A stretch of DNA of 64,000 bases from Theropithecus gelada (lineage: Eukaryota; Chordata; Mammalia; Primates; Cercopithecidae), in the NCBI RefSeq assembly GCF_003255815.1, contig NC_037689.1, forward strand, positions 19,259,253-19,323,252, in the 5' to 3' direction. Within the stretch, counting starts at the first letter, position 1, and each line of letters begins with the position of its first letter. A program made the position numbers and the translations under genes. The notes beneath the pieces were generated by a model. It was not told the origin of the DNA. It did not search any database and saw nothing but the letters and a program-made list of their open reading frames with translations. Shown here piece by piece: positions 37,129 through 48,578 of the stretch.

Positions 37129-37411
37129 AGTTGGGGCACTCTCTCTGTCACCCAGGCTGGAGTGCACTGGCGTGATCTTGGCTCACTGCAACCTCCACCT
37201 CTCGGGTTCAAGCAATTCTCCTGCCTCAGCCTCCTGAGTAGCTGGGATTACAGGCATGTGCCACCACGCCTGGCTAATTCTTGTATTTTTAGTAGAGACA
37301 GGGTTTCACCATGTTGGCCAGGCTGGTCTCCAACTCCTAACCTCAGGTGATCCACCCGCCTTGGCCTCCCAAAGCGCTGGAGTTACAAGCATGAACCACC
37401 ACACCCAGTCC
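37129..37411 (-). mobile_element. AluS-type
   Basis: gttggggcactctctctgtc to gaaccaccacacccagtc. It is full length apart from changes in the first arm. Confidence 0.88.
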
Positions 37412-37524
37412 CTCGTTTCTTAAAAAACAAAGAAAAACAAAGACAACCCACAGAATGGGAGAAAAATATTTGTAAATCGTGTATCCGGTAAGGAACTTGT
37501 ATCCAAAATATATAAAGAACTCTA

Positions 37525-37824
37525 GGCCAGGTGCGGTGGCTCACGCCTGTAACCCCAGCACTTTGGGAAGCCGAGGCGGGTGGATCCCCTGAGATCAGGC
37601 ATTCGAGACCAGCCTGACTAACATGGTGAAGCCTGTCTCTACTTAAAATACAAAGTTAACAGGGCATGATGGCTGGCACCTGTAATCCCAGCTACTAGAG
37701 AGGCTGAGGGAGGAGAATCACTTGAACCTGGGAGGCAGAGGTTGCAGTGAGCCGAGATTGCGCCATTGCACTCCAGCCTGAGTGACAGAGTAAGACTTCA
37801 TCTCAAAACAAAAACAAAAACAAA
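37525..37824 (+). mobile_element. AluS-type, full length, within L1
   Basis: ggccaggtgcggtggctcac to a (CAAAAA)n tail. Duplicated aactctagg lies at 37518-37526 and 37825-37833. Confidence 0.9.
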
Positions 37825-37830
37825 AACTCT

Positions 37831-37955
37831 AGGTCAGCCACAGTGGCTCATGCCTGTAATCCCGGTACTTCGGGAGGCTGAGGTGTGAGAATTGCTTGAG
37901 CCCAGAAGTTTGCGACCAGCCTGGGCAACACAGAGAGACCCCATCTGTAAATATA
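37831..37955 (+). mobile_element. Free left Alu monomer (FLAM-like)
   Basis: One arm only: gtcagccacagtggctcatg to cacagagagaccccatctgt, then an AT-rich tail. Confidence 0.75.
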
Positions 37956-38482
37956 TATGTATGTGCGCATGTGCATAACTCTTACAACCCAATAATAAGA
38001 CAAATTAAGTCAACCAATTAAAAAATGGGTAAATGATTTAAATAAACATTTTTCCAAAGAAGATAGATAAGTGGCCAATAAGCACAAGAAAATATGTTCA
38101 ACAACATTAGCCATTAGGGAAATGTAAATCAGAACCACAATGAAGCAGCACTTCACACCCATTAGGACAGCTCTAATAAATAAAAACGACACATAATAAC
38201 AAGTGTTGGTGAGAACATGGAGAAATTGGATACCTCATATATTGCTGGTGGGAATCCAAAATGAAGCAACCACTTTGGAAAACAGTTTGGCAGTACATTC
38301 AACATGTTAAATACAGACTTTCCATATTACCCAGCAATTCCACTCCTAGGTATACACTCAAGAGATATGAAAACATATGTCTACACCAAAACATGTGCAT
38401 GAGTGTTCAAAGCAGCATTAGTCATAAGAGCCAAAAGGTAGATACAAATCAAATGTTCATCAACTGATGAATAAGAAAAATG

Positions 38483-38659
38483 TGGCCAGGTGTGTTGGCT
38501 CAAGCTTTTAGTCCTAGCTACTCAGGAGGCTGAGGTTGGAGGATCACTTGAGCCCAGGAAGTCGAGGCTGCAGTGAGCTATGATCACATCACTGCACTCT
38601 AGCCTGGATGATGGAGTGAAACCCTGCCTCAAAAAATAAACTAAAAATAAAATAACAAT
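38483..38659 (+). mobile_element. Alu, internally deleted, within L1
   Basis: ggccaggtgtgttggctcaa jumps to cctagctactcaggaggctg and ends ccctgcctcaaaaaataaac. Most of the middle is missing. Confidence 0.8.
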
Positions 38660-38964
38660 GGCCAGGCATGGTGGCTCACACCTGTAACCCCAGCACTTTG
38701 GGAGGCCAAGGCGGGCGGATCACCTGAGGTCGGGAGTTTGAGACCAGCCTGGCCAACATATAGTGAAACCCCGTCTCTACTAAAAAAAACCACAAAACTT
38801 AGCTGGGTGTGGTAGCACACGCCTGTAGTCCCAGCTACTTGGGAAGCTGAGGCAGGAGAATGGCTTGAACCCAGGAGGCAGAGGCTGCAGTGAGCTGTGA
38901 TCATGCCACTGTACTCTAGCCTGGGTGACAGAGCAAGACTCTGTCTCAAAAAAAAAAAAAAAAG
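38660..38964 (+). mobile_element. AluS-type, full length
   Basis: ggccaggcatggtggctcac to a 15-base A tail. aaaataaaataaca-like duplications lie on both sides. Confidence 0.9.
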
Positions 38965-38979
38965 AATAAAATAACATAA

Positions 38980-39290
38980 TTTTTTTCTTTTTTTTTCTTT
39001 TTTTTTTGAGACTGAGTTTTCACTCTTATTGTCCAGGCTGGAGTGCAATGGCGTGATCTCGGCTCACCACAACCTCTGCCTCCCGAGTTCAAGCAGTTCT
39101 CCGGTCTCAGCCTTCCTGAGTAGCTGAGATTACAGTCATGCACCACCACACCCGGCTAATTTTGTATTTTTAGTAGAGATGGAGTTTCTCCGTGTTGGTC
39201 AGGTTGATCTCAAACTTCCAACCTCAGGTGATCCGCCCGCCTCAGCCTCCCAAAGTGCTGGGATTACAAGCGTGAGCCACCGCGTCTGGC
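38980..39290 (-). mobile_element. AluS-type, inverted relative to the neighbour
   Basis: Long T/C tail, gagactgagttttcactctt to ccaccgcgtctggc. With the upstream Alu it forms a close inverted pair. Confidence 0.9.
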
Positions 39291-39706
39291 AATAAAAAAA
39301 CAGTTTAAAAAGAAAATGTGGTGTAAACATGCAAAGAATATTATTTGACACTAAAAGGAATGAAGTTCTGATCTGCGCTACGACATGGGTGAACCTTAAA
39401 AGCATCATGCTGAGTGAAAGAAGTCAGTGAGAAAGGATCACATATCGCGTGATTCCATTTATACGAAATCTCCAAAATGGGCAAATCCACGGAAACAGAA
39501 AGTAGATTAATGGTTCCCAGGGGCAGTAAGAGGGTGGAGAGAAGGAGGATTCTGGACCCTTTTTGGGAAGTCATGAAAATGTTCTCCAGTTGGTTGTGGT
39601 GATGGCTGCACAACTCCAAATATACTAAAACCATTTAATTGTACACTTTAAATGAGTGAATTTTATGGTATGTGAATTATATCTCAATAAAGATTTTTAA
39701 AAGGAA

Positions 39707-40032
39707 CTTCGTGTCTCAAAGCAAGAACATTAATTTCCTCGTGAATCTGCAGTTTGAACAGGTCTCCCTTGGGAGAGCTCACCTATGCTCCACTCGGCGT
39801 CAGCTGAGATGGTTCAAGGGCTGGAGCTGGAATCCTCTGGGGGCTGGTTCATTCATTCACTCACATGTCTGGTGACTGAAGCTGGGTATGGGCTGGGACT
39901 CCAGCTGGGGCTGTCAGCCAGAACACTTTCACTTTGTGTGTGGCCTAAGACTCTTCTCTACCTGGTGGCTGGGTTCCAGAAAGGATAAGCATCCATAGAA
40001 AAGACAGGGGGCCACTCAGAAGCTGCATTTCC
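39707..40032. other. Intergenic stretch, nothing recognised
   Basis: About 325 bp of apparently unique sequence follow the L1 3' end. No gene or repeat signature was seen. Confidence 0.4.
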
Positions 40033-40333
40033 TTGATATATTTTTTATTTTTGGAGATGTGGTCTCGCTCTGTAACCTAGGCTGGAGTGCAGTGCTTCGA
40101 TCATGACTTGCCACAGCCTCAAACTCCTATCCTCAAGTGATCCTCCTTCCATAGCCGAGTAGCTGGGAACACAGGCCCACACCACCACGCCTGGCTAATT
40201 TTTTAATTTTAAGAAGAGACGGGGGTCTTAGTATGTTGCCCAGACTGGTCTCAAACTCCTGGCCTCAAGTGATCCTCCTGCCTTCGCCTCCTGAGTAGCT
40301 AGGATTACAGGCATCAGTCACCACACGCAGCTG
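40033..40333 (-). mobile_element. AluJ-type
   Basis: atttttggagatgtggtctc to cagtcaccacacgcagctg, with J-type tcctatcctcaagtgatcct. Confidence 0.83.
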
Positions 40334-40428
40334 TACTTCCTTTTATGACCTACTTTTGATGGTCACACATCGTCCCCTGTTTGTTAGAGGGCAATAACTG
40401 AGGGCAGCCCATAATCAAGAAGAGATGA

Positions 40429-40726
40429 GGCCGGATGCGGAGGCTCACGCCTGTAATCCCAGCACTTTGGGAGGCTGAGGTGGGTGGATCACCTGAGGTC
40501 GGGAGTTCGACACCAGCCTGACCAACATGGAGAAACCCCATGTCTACTAAAAATACAAAATTGGCCGGGCGTGGTGGCACATCCCTGTAATCCCAGCTAC
40601 TTGGGAGGCTGAGGCAGGAGAATCGCTTTAACCAGGGAGGCAGAGGTTGCAGTAAGCTGAGATTGTGCCATTGCAGTCCAGCCTGGGCAACAAGAGCAAA
40701 ACTCCGTCTTAAAAAAAAAAAAAAAG
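40429..40726 (+). mobile_element. AluS-type, full length
   Basis: ggccggatgcggaggctcac to an A tail. Duplications aagaagagatga lie at 40417-40428 and near 40730-40741. Confidence 0.9.
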
Positions 40727-40741
40727 AAGAAGAAGAGATGA

Positions 40742-41467
40742 ATTAGACCCCACCTTTTGTGGGAAGAATATCAGAGAATTTGCGTTCATGTTTTAAAAAC
40801 ATTACACTTATTACACTTGCTTTCCCCATACACATCACAAATATTTACAGAGGGGAACCCAGACAGCACGTAGAAACCAGGGTACCCCACTGAAATGCCT
40901 GCAGAGACCACAAGGCCACGTAAATAGGCAACTTGAGCGAACAGATCCCCTGCATCTGTCTCACGGTTATCCCCGAGGATAGCGGAGACAGACTGTGCGA
41001 AACCGAACAGCACGTGCCCTGTTTATAGGAACCGGGCACTGCTTTGCCCCAGCCCATTGCTGCAATGGCACTCTGGGCTGCCAGGTCTTCGGACTTTTCA
41101 GAAGAGAAGTCAGTAATGTAAACTTTGATGTGAACCCTCACAATTATTCATGACACTGATCAAACACCGAGAAAGCCAAACAAAACCATCTCCAAAGTAG
41201 GTTAGGCCCGGGGCCCACCAGACTGTAAACTTTCGTGTCAATCTATGAAGAGTTTTTCACTCATGAAAATATGGAATGAAAGTTCACAGAAATGTGCTCG
41301 TCCTTGATCCAGATTATTCACACCTGTGTAGGGGCAAGGAGCTCATTTCAAGAGCCTCCATCTAAAATGCTCCCTAGAGAAACAGTACAGTGAGTTCATT
41401 GAGCGTCAGGTCTTGGTTAATTACCTGGTAAATTAATAAGTGAATCCAGTGTAGAACATGAATTTAA
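40742..41467. other. Intergenic stretch, 0.7 kb, no repeat recognised
   Basis: Apparently unique sequence. Short ORFs lie on the minus strand (to 98 aa at 40845-41141) without resemblance to known proteins. Confidence 0.4.
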
Positions 41468-41771
41468 TTTTTTTTTTTTTTTTTTTTTTGAGACAGAGTT
41501 TCACTCTTGTTGCCCAGGCTGGAGTGCAATGGCATGATCTCAGCTCACCACAACCTCCGCTCCCCGGGTTCAAGCAATTCTCCTGCCTCAGACTCCTGAG
41601 TAGCTGGGATTACAGGCATGTGCCACCATGCCCAGCTAATTTTGTATTTTTAATAGAGACTGGGTTTCTCCATGTTAGTCAGGCTGGTCTTGAACTCCCG
41701 ACCTCAGATGATCTGTCCGCCTCAGCCTCCCAAAGTGCTGGGATTACAGGTGTGAGCCACCGCACCTGGCC
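41468..41771 (-). mobile_element. AluS-type, full length
   Basis: A 22-base T tail, gagacagagtttcactcttg to ccaccgcacctggcc. aatttaatttt-like flanks suggest a target duplication. Confidence 0.9.
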
Positions 41772-41964
41772 AAAATGTTTTTAATTTAAAATTTTTTCAT
41801 TCTTTTTTACACAAATAAACTACCAGCTCGTGAAAGAGAGAAGGAAAAGGCAAGGTTTTGGTGAATATCCTTTCAATTTTCTGTTTCTATGCATATATCT
41901 GTTTTGCTTTGTTTTTTAATATTGGACAAGTGTTTCATACCTAGCTTTTGAAGTTTAATATATT

Positions 41965-42260
41965 GGCCGGGCGTGGTGTCTCACGCCTGTAATCCCAGCA
42001 ATTTGCGAGGCTGAGGTGGGTGAATCACCTGAGGTCAGGAGTTCGAGACCAGCCTGGCCAACATGGTGAAACCCCGTCTCTACTAAAAATACAAAAAATT
42101 AGCCAAGTGTGGTAGTGGGTGCCTGTAATCCCAGCTACTCAGGAGGCTGAGGCAGGAGAATCGCATTAATCCAGGAGGCAAAGGTTGCAGTGAGCAGTGA
42201 TCGAGCCACTGTACTCCAGCCTGGGCGACACAGCGAGATTCCGTCTCAAAAAAAGAAAAA
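41965..42260 (+). mobile_element. AluS-type, full length
   Basis: ggccgggcgtggtgtctcac to aaaaaaagaaaaa, with flanks ttaatatatt and ttaatatatc. Confidence 0.9.
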
Positions 42261-42313
42261 TTAATATATCATGAATACCTTTCCAAGCCCATAAATACAC
42301 TCCTCCATTACTA

Positions 42314-42606
42314 TTTTTTTCTTTTTTCTTTTTCTTTTTTTTTGAGATGGAGTCTCGCTTTGTCCCCCAGGCTGGAACGCAGTGGTGCGATCTTGGCTCA
42401 CTGCAACCTCCGTCTCCCGGATTCAAGCGATTCTCCTGCCTCCGCCTCCCGAGTCGCTGGGATTACAGGAGCCACCACCACGCCTGGCTAATTTTTGTAT
42501 TTTTAGTAGAGACGAGGTTTCACCATGTTGACCAAGCTGGTCTCGCACTCCTGACCTCGAGGGATCTGCCCACCTCGGCCTCCCAAAGTGCTAGGATGCC
42601 TGGCTC
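42314..42606 (-). mobile_element. AluS-type, interrupted at its 5' end
   Basis: gagatggagtctcgctttgt to agtgctaggatgcctggctc. A few bases of the ttacaggcgtgagccaccgc end are lost at the junction with the next Alu. Confidence 0.88.
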
Positions 42607-42909
42607 TTTTTTTTTTTTCTTTCTTTTTTTCGAGATAGGGTCTTGCTCTGTAGCCCAGGATGGAGTGCAGTGGTGCAAGTATAGCTCACTGTAGCCTCAA
42701 ACTCCTGGGCTCAAGTGATCCTCCCACCGAAGCCTTCCAAGTGGCTAGGACTACAGGTGCGTGCCACTGCACCCGGGTAATTTAAAAATTTTTTTGTAGA
42801 GACAGATCTTGCTATGTTCAGGCTGGTCTCAAACTTCTGGCCTCAAGCCATCCTCCCATCTCATCTTCCCAAAGTGTGGGATTTCAGGTGTGAGCCACCG
42901 CGCCCGGCC
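42607..42909 (-). mobile_element. AluJ-type, full length
   Basis: T/C tail, cgagatagggtcttgctctg, J-type tcaaactcctgggctcaagt, ending ccaccgcgcccggcc. Confidence 0.88.
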
Positions 42910-43077
42910 TTTGTTATTATTTTTGATGGTTAACATGGTATTTGACTACTCCAGGATTTATTTCATCAGTGCCCTGCTTTACCAGTCAGGAATAGCCATG
43001 GCTTTGACTGCAAAAACAAAAAAGTAAACAACAAAGACCATCAGAACAATAATAACAGTCACAAAACATGAATGAAG

Positions 43078-43490
43078 TTGGGCGCGGTGGCTCACGCCTG
43101 TAATCCCAGCACTTCGGGAGGCCGAGGCAGGCGGATCATGAGGTCAGGAGTTTGAGACCAGCCTGGCCAACATAGTGAAAAACCGTCTCTACTAAAACTA
43201 CGACAAATTAGCCGGGCGCGGTGGCTCAAGCCTGTAATCCCAGCACTTTGGGAGGCCGAGACGGGCGGATCACGAGGTCAGGAGATCGAGACCATCCTGG
43301 CTAACACGGTGAAACCCCGTCTCTACTAAAAATACAAAAAAACTAGCCGGGCGAGGTGGCAGGCGCCTGTAGTCCCAGCTACTCGGGAGGCTGAGGCAGG
43401 AGAATTGCGCGAACCCGGCAGGCGGAGCTTGCAGTGAGCGGAGATCTGGCCACTGCACTCCAGCCTGGGCGACAGAGCAAGACTCCGTCT

Positions 43491-43531
<41 letters not shown>

Positions 43532-43689
43532 ACGACAAATTAACTGGGCGTGGTGGTGGGTGCCTGTAATCCCAGCTACTTGGGAGACTGAGGCAGGAGA
43601 ATCGCTTGAACCCAGGAGGAGGAGGTTGCAGTGAGCTGAGATTCCACCACTGCACTCAACCCCAGATGAGAATGTGAGACTCTGTCTCA
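43078..43689 (+). mobile_element. AluS-type, split by a younger AluY
   Basis: The left part is 43078-43210 (gttgggcgcggtggctcacg to ctaaaactacgacaaatta). The right part is 43530-43689, resuming at tacgacaaattaactgggcg. The tail becomes an (ATTA)n microsatellite to 43714. Confidence 0.9.
43211..43529 (+). mobile_element. AluY, Old World monkey (YR-like) type, nested
   Basis: gccgggcgcggtggctcaag, gagacgggcggatcacgagg, actagccgggcgaggtggca and an A tail of about 38 bases. Duplication aaaactacgacaaatta lies at 43194-43210 and 43526-43542 inside the host Alu. Confidence 0.93.
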
Positions 43690-43714
43690 AAAATTAATTA
43701 ATTAATTAATTAAT
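43690..43714. repeat. (ATTA)n microsatellite
   Basis: aaattaattaattaattaat, six tetranucleotide units grown from an Alu tail. Confidence 0.9.
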
Positions 43715-44016
43715 ACACAAATGTATGCTAGTGGCTTAAATGAAGTAGAAGTTTAGTCTCAGTCCCATTGGAGGAGTTGAGAAGAGAACAGTATAGTGTT
43801 GGTGTGGTAAGTAGACCATTCAGGGAACCCAGTTCCTTTGAGCTCTTGGCTCTGTCTCTCTCAAAGCACATGAGCTTTTACCTCATGGTACAACAATGAT
43901 GCTGGAGCTCTGGCCATCATATCCACATTCCAGCCAGCAGGGAGGAGGAAGGGATCAAAAAGACACAGCTACCTCTTTTAGGACATTTCCCAGAAGTCAT
44001 CTCCAACAACTCCATC

Positions 44017-44332
44017 TACAGTCATGCACCACATAACATTTTGGTCAACAATAGACCACATGTACAATTGTGGTCCTGTAAGATTATTTACTGTACCTTT
44101 TTCTATGTTTAGATATGTTTAGATACACAAATACCATTGCATTACAACTGCCTACAGTATTCAGTACAGGTTTATAGCCTAGGAGCAATAGGTTACATCA
44201 TAGAGCCCAGGTGTGGAGTAGGACATACCATCTCCGTTTGTAAGTATACTCTATGATGTTCACACAACAAAATCACCTAATGACACACATTTTTCAGAAC
44301 ATATTCCTGTTATTAAGCAACACATGACTGTA
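44017..44332. mobile_element. Non-autonomous DNA transposon (MITE), TA-flanked, Tc/mariner type
   Basis: The ends cagtcatgcaccacataaca (from 44019) and aagcaacacatgactg (to 44330) are inverted (cagtcatg and catgactg), and TA flanks each side. The length is 316 bp with no ORF. The interior matches an abundant primate repeat that I place in the Tigger group, without a firm subfamily. Confidence 0.75.
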
Positions 44333-44431
44333 TATCCCCACTGACCAGACCTCATATCTAGCTTCAAGGGAAGCAGGGAAATGTAGTCTTTTTTCTGAGT
44401 GTCCTGTGCTGTTTTAGAAATCCTAGTGGCA

Positions 44432-44743
44432 GGCTGGGTGTGGTGGCTCACGCCTGTAATCCCAGCACTTTGGGAGGCCGAGGTGGGTGGATCACTTAAG
44501 GTCAGGAATTCGAGACCAGCCTAGTCAACATGGGGAAACCCCGTCTCTACTAAAAGTACAAAAGTTAGCCGGGCATGGTGGTGGGCGCCGGTAGTCCCAG
44601 CTACTCAGGAGGCTGAGGAGGCAAGAGAATCGCTTGAACCCGGGAGGCAGAGGCTGCAGTGAACCAAGATCGCACCACTGCACTCCAGCCCAGGCAACAG
44701 AGCAAGACTCAATCTTAAAACAAAAACAACAACAACAACAAAA
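44432..44743 (+). mobile_element. AluS-type, full length
   Basis: ggctgggtgtggtggctcac to a (CAA)n-rich tail. Duplications aaatcctagtggc and aagtcctagtggc lie at about 44418 and 44746. Confidence 0.9.
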
Positions 44744-44871
44744 AGAAGTCCTAGTGGCTGAAGTGTGGCCTCTAAATATCATTTTCCACCGAAAGCATCA
44801 GTACTCTTTGGAGAACTGGCTGATTCAAGATCAGGGTCAGGAAAAGTACAAGCTAAGCTGAAAAGGCTCAG

Positions 44872-44995
44872 GTGCCAGGTGTAGTGGTGCACGCCTGTAG
44901 CCCCAGCTACTCGAGATGCTGAGGCAGAATTGCTTGAGTCTAAGAGTTCTAGTCCAGCCTGGGCAACATGGAGAGACCCTGTCTCAGAAATGAAA
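44872..44995 (+). mobile_element. Alu monomer or internally deleted Alu
   Basis: gtgccaggtgtagtggtgca to agagaccctgtctcagaaat. A single short J-like unit. Confidence 0.75.
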
Positions 44996-45145
44996 AGGGG
45001 GAGGGACCAGGAGCCAACCCAAGTTGAAGGGGTTTTCACTGGCTAAAGATAGTACAATTTGAGCATCAATACATCAATAAGAACAACTGCAATGAATTGA
45101 AGCATATTGCATATGTTCAATTTCATGAGTGGTGACGAAACTGAA

Positions 45146-45165
45146 AGGGGGGGAGGGGGGGGAGA

Positions 45166-45200
<35 letters not shown>
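45146..45200 (+). repeat. G-run plus (GA)n purine tract
   Basis: aaagggggggaggggggggag leads into gagagagag with few interruptions. All 55 nt are purine except one C. Confidence 0.9.
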
Positions 45201-45201
<1 letters not shown>

Positions 45202-45462
45202 AACCCCATTTGTCATTTTGCAGGATACCTGGGAGCAAACTGATTATTTTGAAGGCTGGCTAATAAAGAGAAAGAACCAAGCATTTATTTTTCCTTTCTT
45301 TAGGCTAACCAAGCAGGTGATGAAGAGCCATTGTATTTTATAGAAGTATCTTAGCTAATATATGAAGTGATAGAAGATCACCATTTGGCAGCTCCTGATG
45401 AACTAGGAGTCCAGGCAGTAATTACCAAAGGGCCTAATGTTGCAAAAACAGAGAAACAACTT

Positions 45463-45794
45463 CTTTTCTTTTTCTTTTTCTTCCTTTATTTTTATTTTTA
45501 TTTTTTTTTTTTGAGTCGGGGTCTTGATCTGTCACCAAGGCTGGAGTGCAGTGACGCAATCACAGCTCACTGCAGCCTCTACCTCCTAGGCTGAAGGGAT
45601 CCTCCCACCTCAGTCTCCAGAGTAGTTGGGACTACAGGCATGCACCATCATGCCTGGCTAATTTTTGTATTTTTTGTAGAGACGGGGTTGCACTATGTTG
45701 CCCAAGCTGGTCTTGGGCTCCTGGGCTCAAGTGATCCATCCACCTCAGCCTCCCAAAGTGCTGAGATTACAGGTGTGAGCCACCGTACCCGGCC
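45463..45794 (-). mobile_element. AluJ-type, full length
   Basis: A long T-rich tail with attttt units, gagtcggggtcttgatctgt, to ccaccgtacccggcc. Confidence 0.87.
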
Positions 45795-46082
45795 AGAGAT
45801 GACAACTTGATGGAACATAACAGCATCTATGATGTAGTCTTGCCAGAAATGAAAATGAGAATTCAAATCCAAATGTGAGCAAACCTTGCATTCTAAATAC
45901 CAGTTTCTAAGAAATACATGTCAGCAGAACATGTCAACCACCATGTTGAGGAATGCCATCAGCAAAACCCAGCTTCGAGAATGCTCTCGAGACAAATGAT
46001 CTGGCTTCTTCAACACACCAATTTACCCCAATGCTGGGTCGTAAATTACCCTTCTCACTTTATTATAAGAATGCTAGTCCCC

Positions 46083-46380
46083 TGGCAGGGTGTGGTGGCT
46101 CACGCCTGTAATCCCAGCACTTTTGGAGGATGAGATGGGTGGATCATTTGAGGTCAGGAGTTCGAGACCAGCCTGACCAACATGGTGAAACTCTGTCCCT
46201 ACCAAAAAATACAAAACCTAGCCAGGTGTGGTGGCATGTGCCTGTAGTCCCAGCTACTCAGGAAGCTGAGACAGGAGAATTTCTTGTACCGGAGAGGTGG
46301 AGGTTGCAATGAGCCAAGATCATGCCACTGCATGCCAGCCTGGGCGGCAGAGCAAGACTCTGTCTCAAAAAAAAAAAAAA
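46083..46380 (+). mobile_element. AluS-type, full length
   Basis: gcagggtgtggtggctcacg to an A tail. Duplications aagaatgctagtcccct (46066-46082) and aagaatgttagtcccct (46381-46397). Confidence 0.92.
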
Positions 46381-46798
46381 AGAATGTTAGTCCCCTGAGT
46401 CCTGGATCCTTTCCCCACACTCACCCCACTACCACCACCCTGACCCTTTCTATGGCTCATCAGGGTCATTTCCCACACCTAACATGTAGACTAAAGATCA
46501 GACACAGCCGCAACCAGGAACAAAGGACAAGGACACATGGTTAGGCCTGAAAGCTCATGAGAGCCCTAAAGTCCCCACTTTCTGGACTAAAATGTGGCTT
46601 AGCCTTAGGCCCTTTAGTCCCTGACAGATCTGTCACCTGGGTCTTCTAGAAACTTCTGCCTTCCCTCAGATTCCTTCCTTTCTCTGCCTTTCCCCTCTCC
46701 TCTGTCCCTGCCCTGCACAAAACCCCTGTTCTCCACCAAAATCTCCAACCACTAGCCCTGCCCTCTTGCCTTTGCTTCTAGACTTCCATTGGGCCTGT

Positions 46799-47088
46799 TT
46801 TTTGTGTTTGTTTGTTTGCTTTGAGACGGAGTCTCGCTATTGTCACCCAGGCTGGTGTGCAATGGCTCACTGCAACCTGATTCACTGCAAGTGATTCTCC
46901 TGCCTCAGCCTCCCGAGTAGCTGGGATTACAGGCACCCACCATCATGCCCAGCTAATTTTTGTATTTTTAGTAGAGACGGGGTTTTGCCATGTTGGCCAG
47001 GCTGGTCTCGAACTTCTGATCTCAGGTGATCCACCCACCTCGGCCTCCCAAAGTGCTAATATTACAGGTGTGAGCCACCTTGCCAGGC
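46799..47088 (-). mobile_element. AluS-type
   Basis: A (TTTG)n tail, gagacggagtctcgctattg to gagccaccttgccaggcc. A short deletion lies in the first arm and ccattgg copies flank it. Confidence 0.88.
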
Positions 47089-47379
47089 CCATTGGTTAGG
47101 CCTGGCTCTGTCTCACTGTGTGTCCCCAGTCTAATGTCAGACTGCAAGGTCTTAGCATATTGAAAGGGAAAGGTATGCCTAAGGGTAGGCTGAAGGAGTG
47201 GCTGGGAGGGAGGTGTGTATAAGCGTGGCCTTGGTGGGCCAGGTGGCTGGGTATGGTGGGGAGAGTTGCGTGCTGAGAAAAACTCTCTGGAGGCCGGAAG
47301 AGCCCCATTTTCCACACACTAGGCCCAGTCTCCTCCCACTCCCCTTTATCCAACTCCAGCCTCTCCCCGCCTATGGCCC

Positions 47380-48262
47380 ATGTGACGCTCTGCAGTTCCC
47401 AGCTCAAGACTCCCTGTTTCCTGAAATCCCCAGTCAGACGTCCCTCCACTCCTTTACACGTCCCCCAATCCCAGCTGTCAGCTCCCCTCATAGTGTATTC
47501 ATATCTGAGGCCCTCCAGGTCATCCTCCAAACCAACCTGGGTTTGGCAGACACCTCCCTGAGAACTGCCCTCCTCTTCCTCCCCCAGTTCCAAGCCCCCA
47601 GAAAAGCCAAAACCCAGGCCATTCTGGGCCGGGCAGCAAGGCTGTGTGGCCTCAAATACACACTCCCACAGCCCCTTTTCCCTTCAAATTCCTGCGCGGC
47701 ACCACTACCACCATCTCTTCCGCGCAAAACTTTCCAAATGTCACCTTCTCCCTCAAACTGGCCTCTTAGCCCTTTTGGAAACCCTTCCCAACCCTGCAGT
47801 TCTAAAAATACACAAAACAAAATCAAGTGAAATTTAAGCCACCATGCTTAAAATGAAGTTTCTGGAAACGGAGGCGGGGGTGGGGTGTCTTGGCCGATTT
47901 CTTTTCAGGTCTGGGAGCAGCACAGGTGCACTGTATTTCTGCCCTGGTGTGTTCTAAGTTCCCGGAGGACAGCCACCAAGGCCTCCTCAACCCTCTGCAC
48001 ACAATGGCCCCTCCATCAACGATGTGGGCAGACTTGGCCTGGGTTCCTTAATTACCGGTTAAAAGAAGGGAGACAATCCCGTCTCTCAGCCCTCCGCCAC
48101 TCTCTGTACATGCTCTATACACTGGCCACTTTGTATCCCAGGCAACCTACCTGGAGGAATTTGTATTGTCTATCACTAAATTGCAAGATCTTTCAGGCTG
48201 AAGAGAGTTCTCTTTGTATTCCCTCAGCCCTAGTACCAGGCCTGACTCAGGGACGGCCCTGG
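47380..48262 (+). mobile_element. L2 3' region, ancient LINE
   Basis: aaactttccaaatgtcacct, then ccttttggaaacccttccca and, near the end, ttgcaagatctttcaggctg and cctagtaccaggcctgactc follow the order of L2 3' sequence. The C-rich composition keeps several frames open on both strands (to 210 aa) but nothing in them resembles a protein. Confidence 0.55.
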
Positions 48263-48278
48263 TTAAAAGTGCAGAAAT

Positions 48279-48578
48279 GGCTGGGTGTGGTGGCTCACTC
48301 CTGTAATCCAAGGCTGATGCGGGTGGATCGCTTGAGGTCAGGAGTGATTCAAGACCAGACTGTGCAACATGGCAAGGTCCCCATCTCTACCAAGAAGTGC
48401 AAACATTAGCTGGGCATGGTGCCTATATTCCCAGCTACTCAGGAGGCTGAGGTGGGAGGATTGCTTGAGCCGGAAAGGTGGGGGGTTGCAGTGAGCTGAG
48501 ATCGCACCACAGCACTCCAGCCTGGGCGACAGAGCAAGCAAGATCCCTTCTCAAAAATAGTAATAATAAATAAATAAA
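48279..48578 (+). mobile_element. Alu, slightly deleted
   Basis: ggctgggtgtggtggctcac lacks most of the agcactttgggaggcc box and ends in an (AATA)n tail. Duplication aaaagtgcagaa lies before and after. Confidence 0.87.

Larger units (their letters stand above)
35790..39706 (+). mobile_element. L1 3' half, broken by Alu insertions
   Basis: L1 ORF2-like and 3' UTR text is found in pieces at about 35790-36161, 36703-36911, 37413-37524, 37956-38482 and 39291-39706, in consistent order and orientation. Landmarks are gacaagggtaccaaaattat, ccatgaggcaacggcttttt, gccattagggaaatgtaaat, aacagtttggcagtacattc, ttgtacactttaaatgagtg and the final aataaagatttttaaaa. It appears to be one old (L1M-type) insertion with many stops and no intact frame. 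At least eight Alu units were inserted later. Confidence 0.8.

Noticed and set aside
47198..47830. 210-aa ORF on the + strand in the flank
   Set aside because: The interval is C-rich and partly L2-like. Long frames are open on the minus strand too (165 and 112 aa), and the protein has no domain, biased repeats only.
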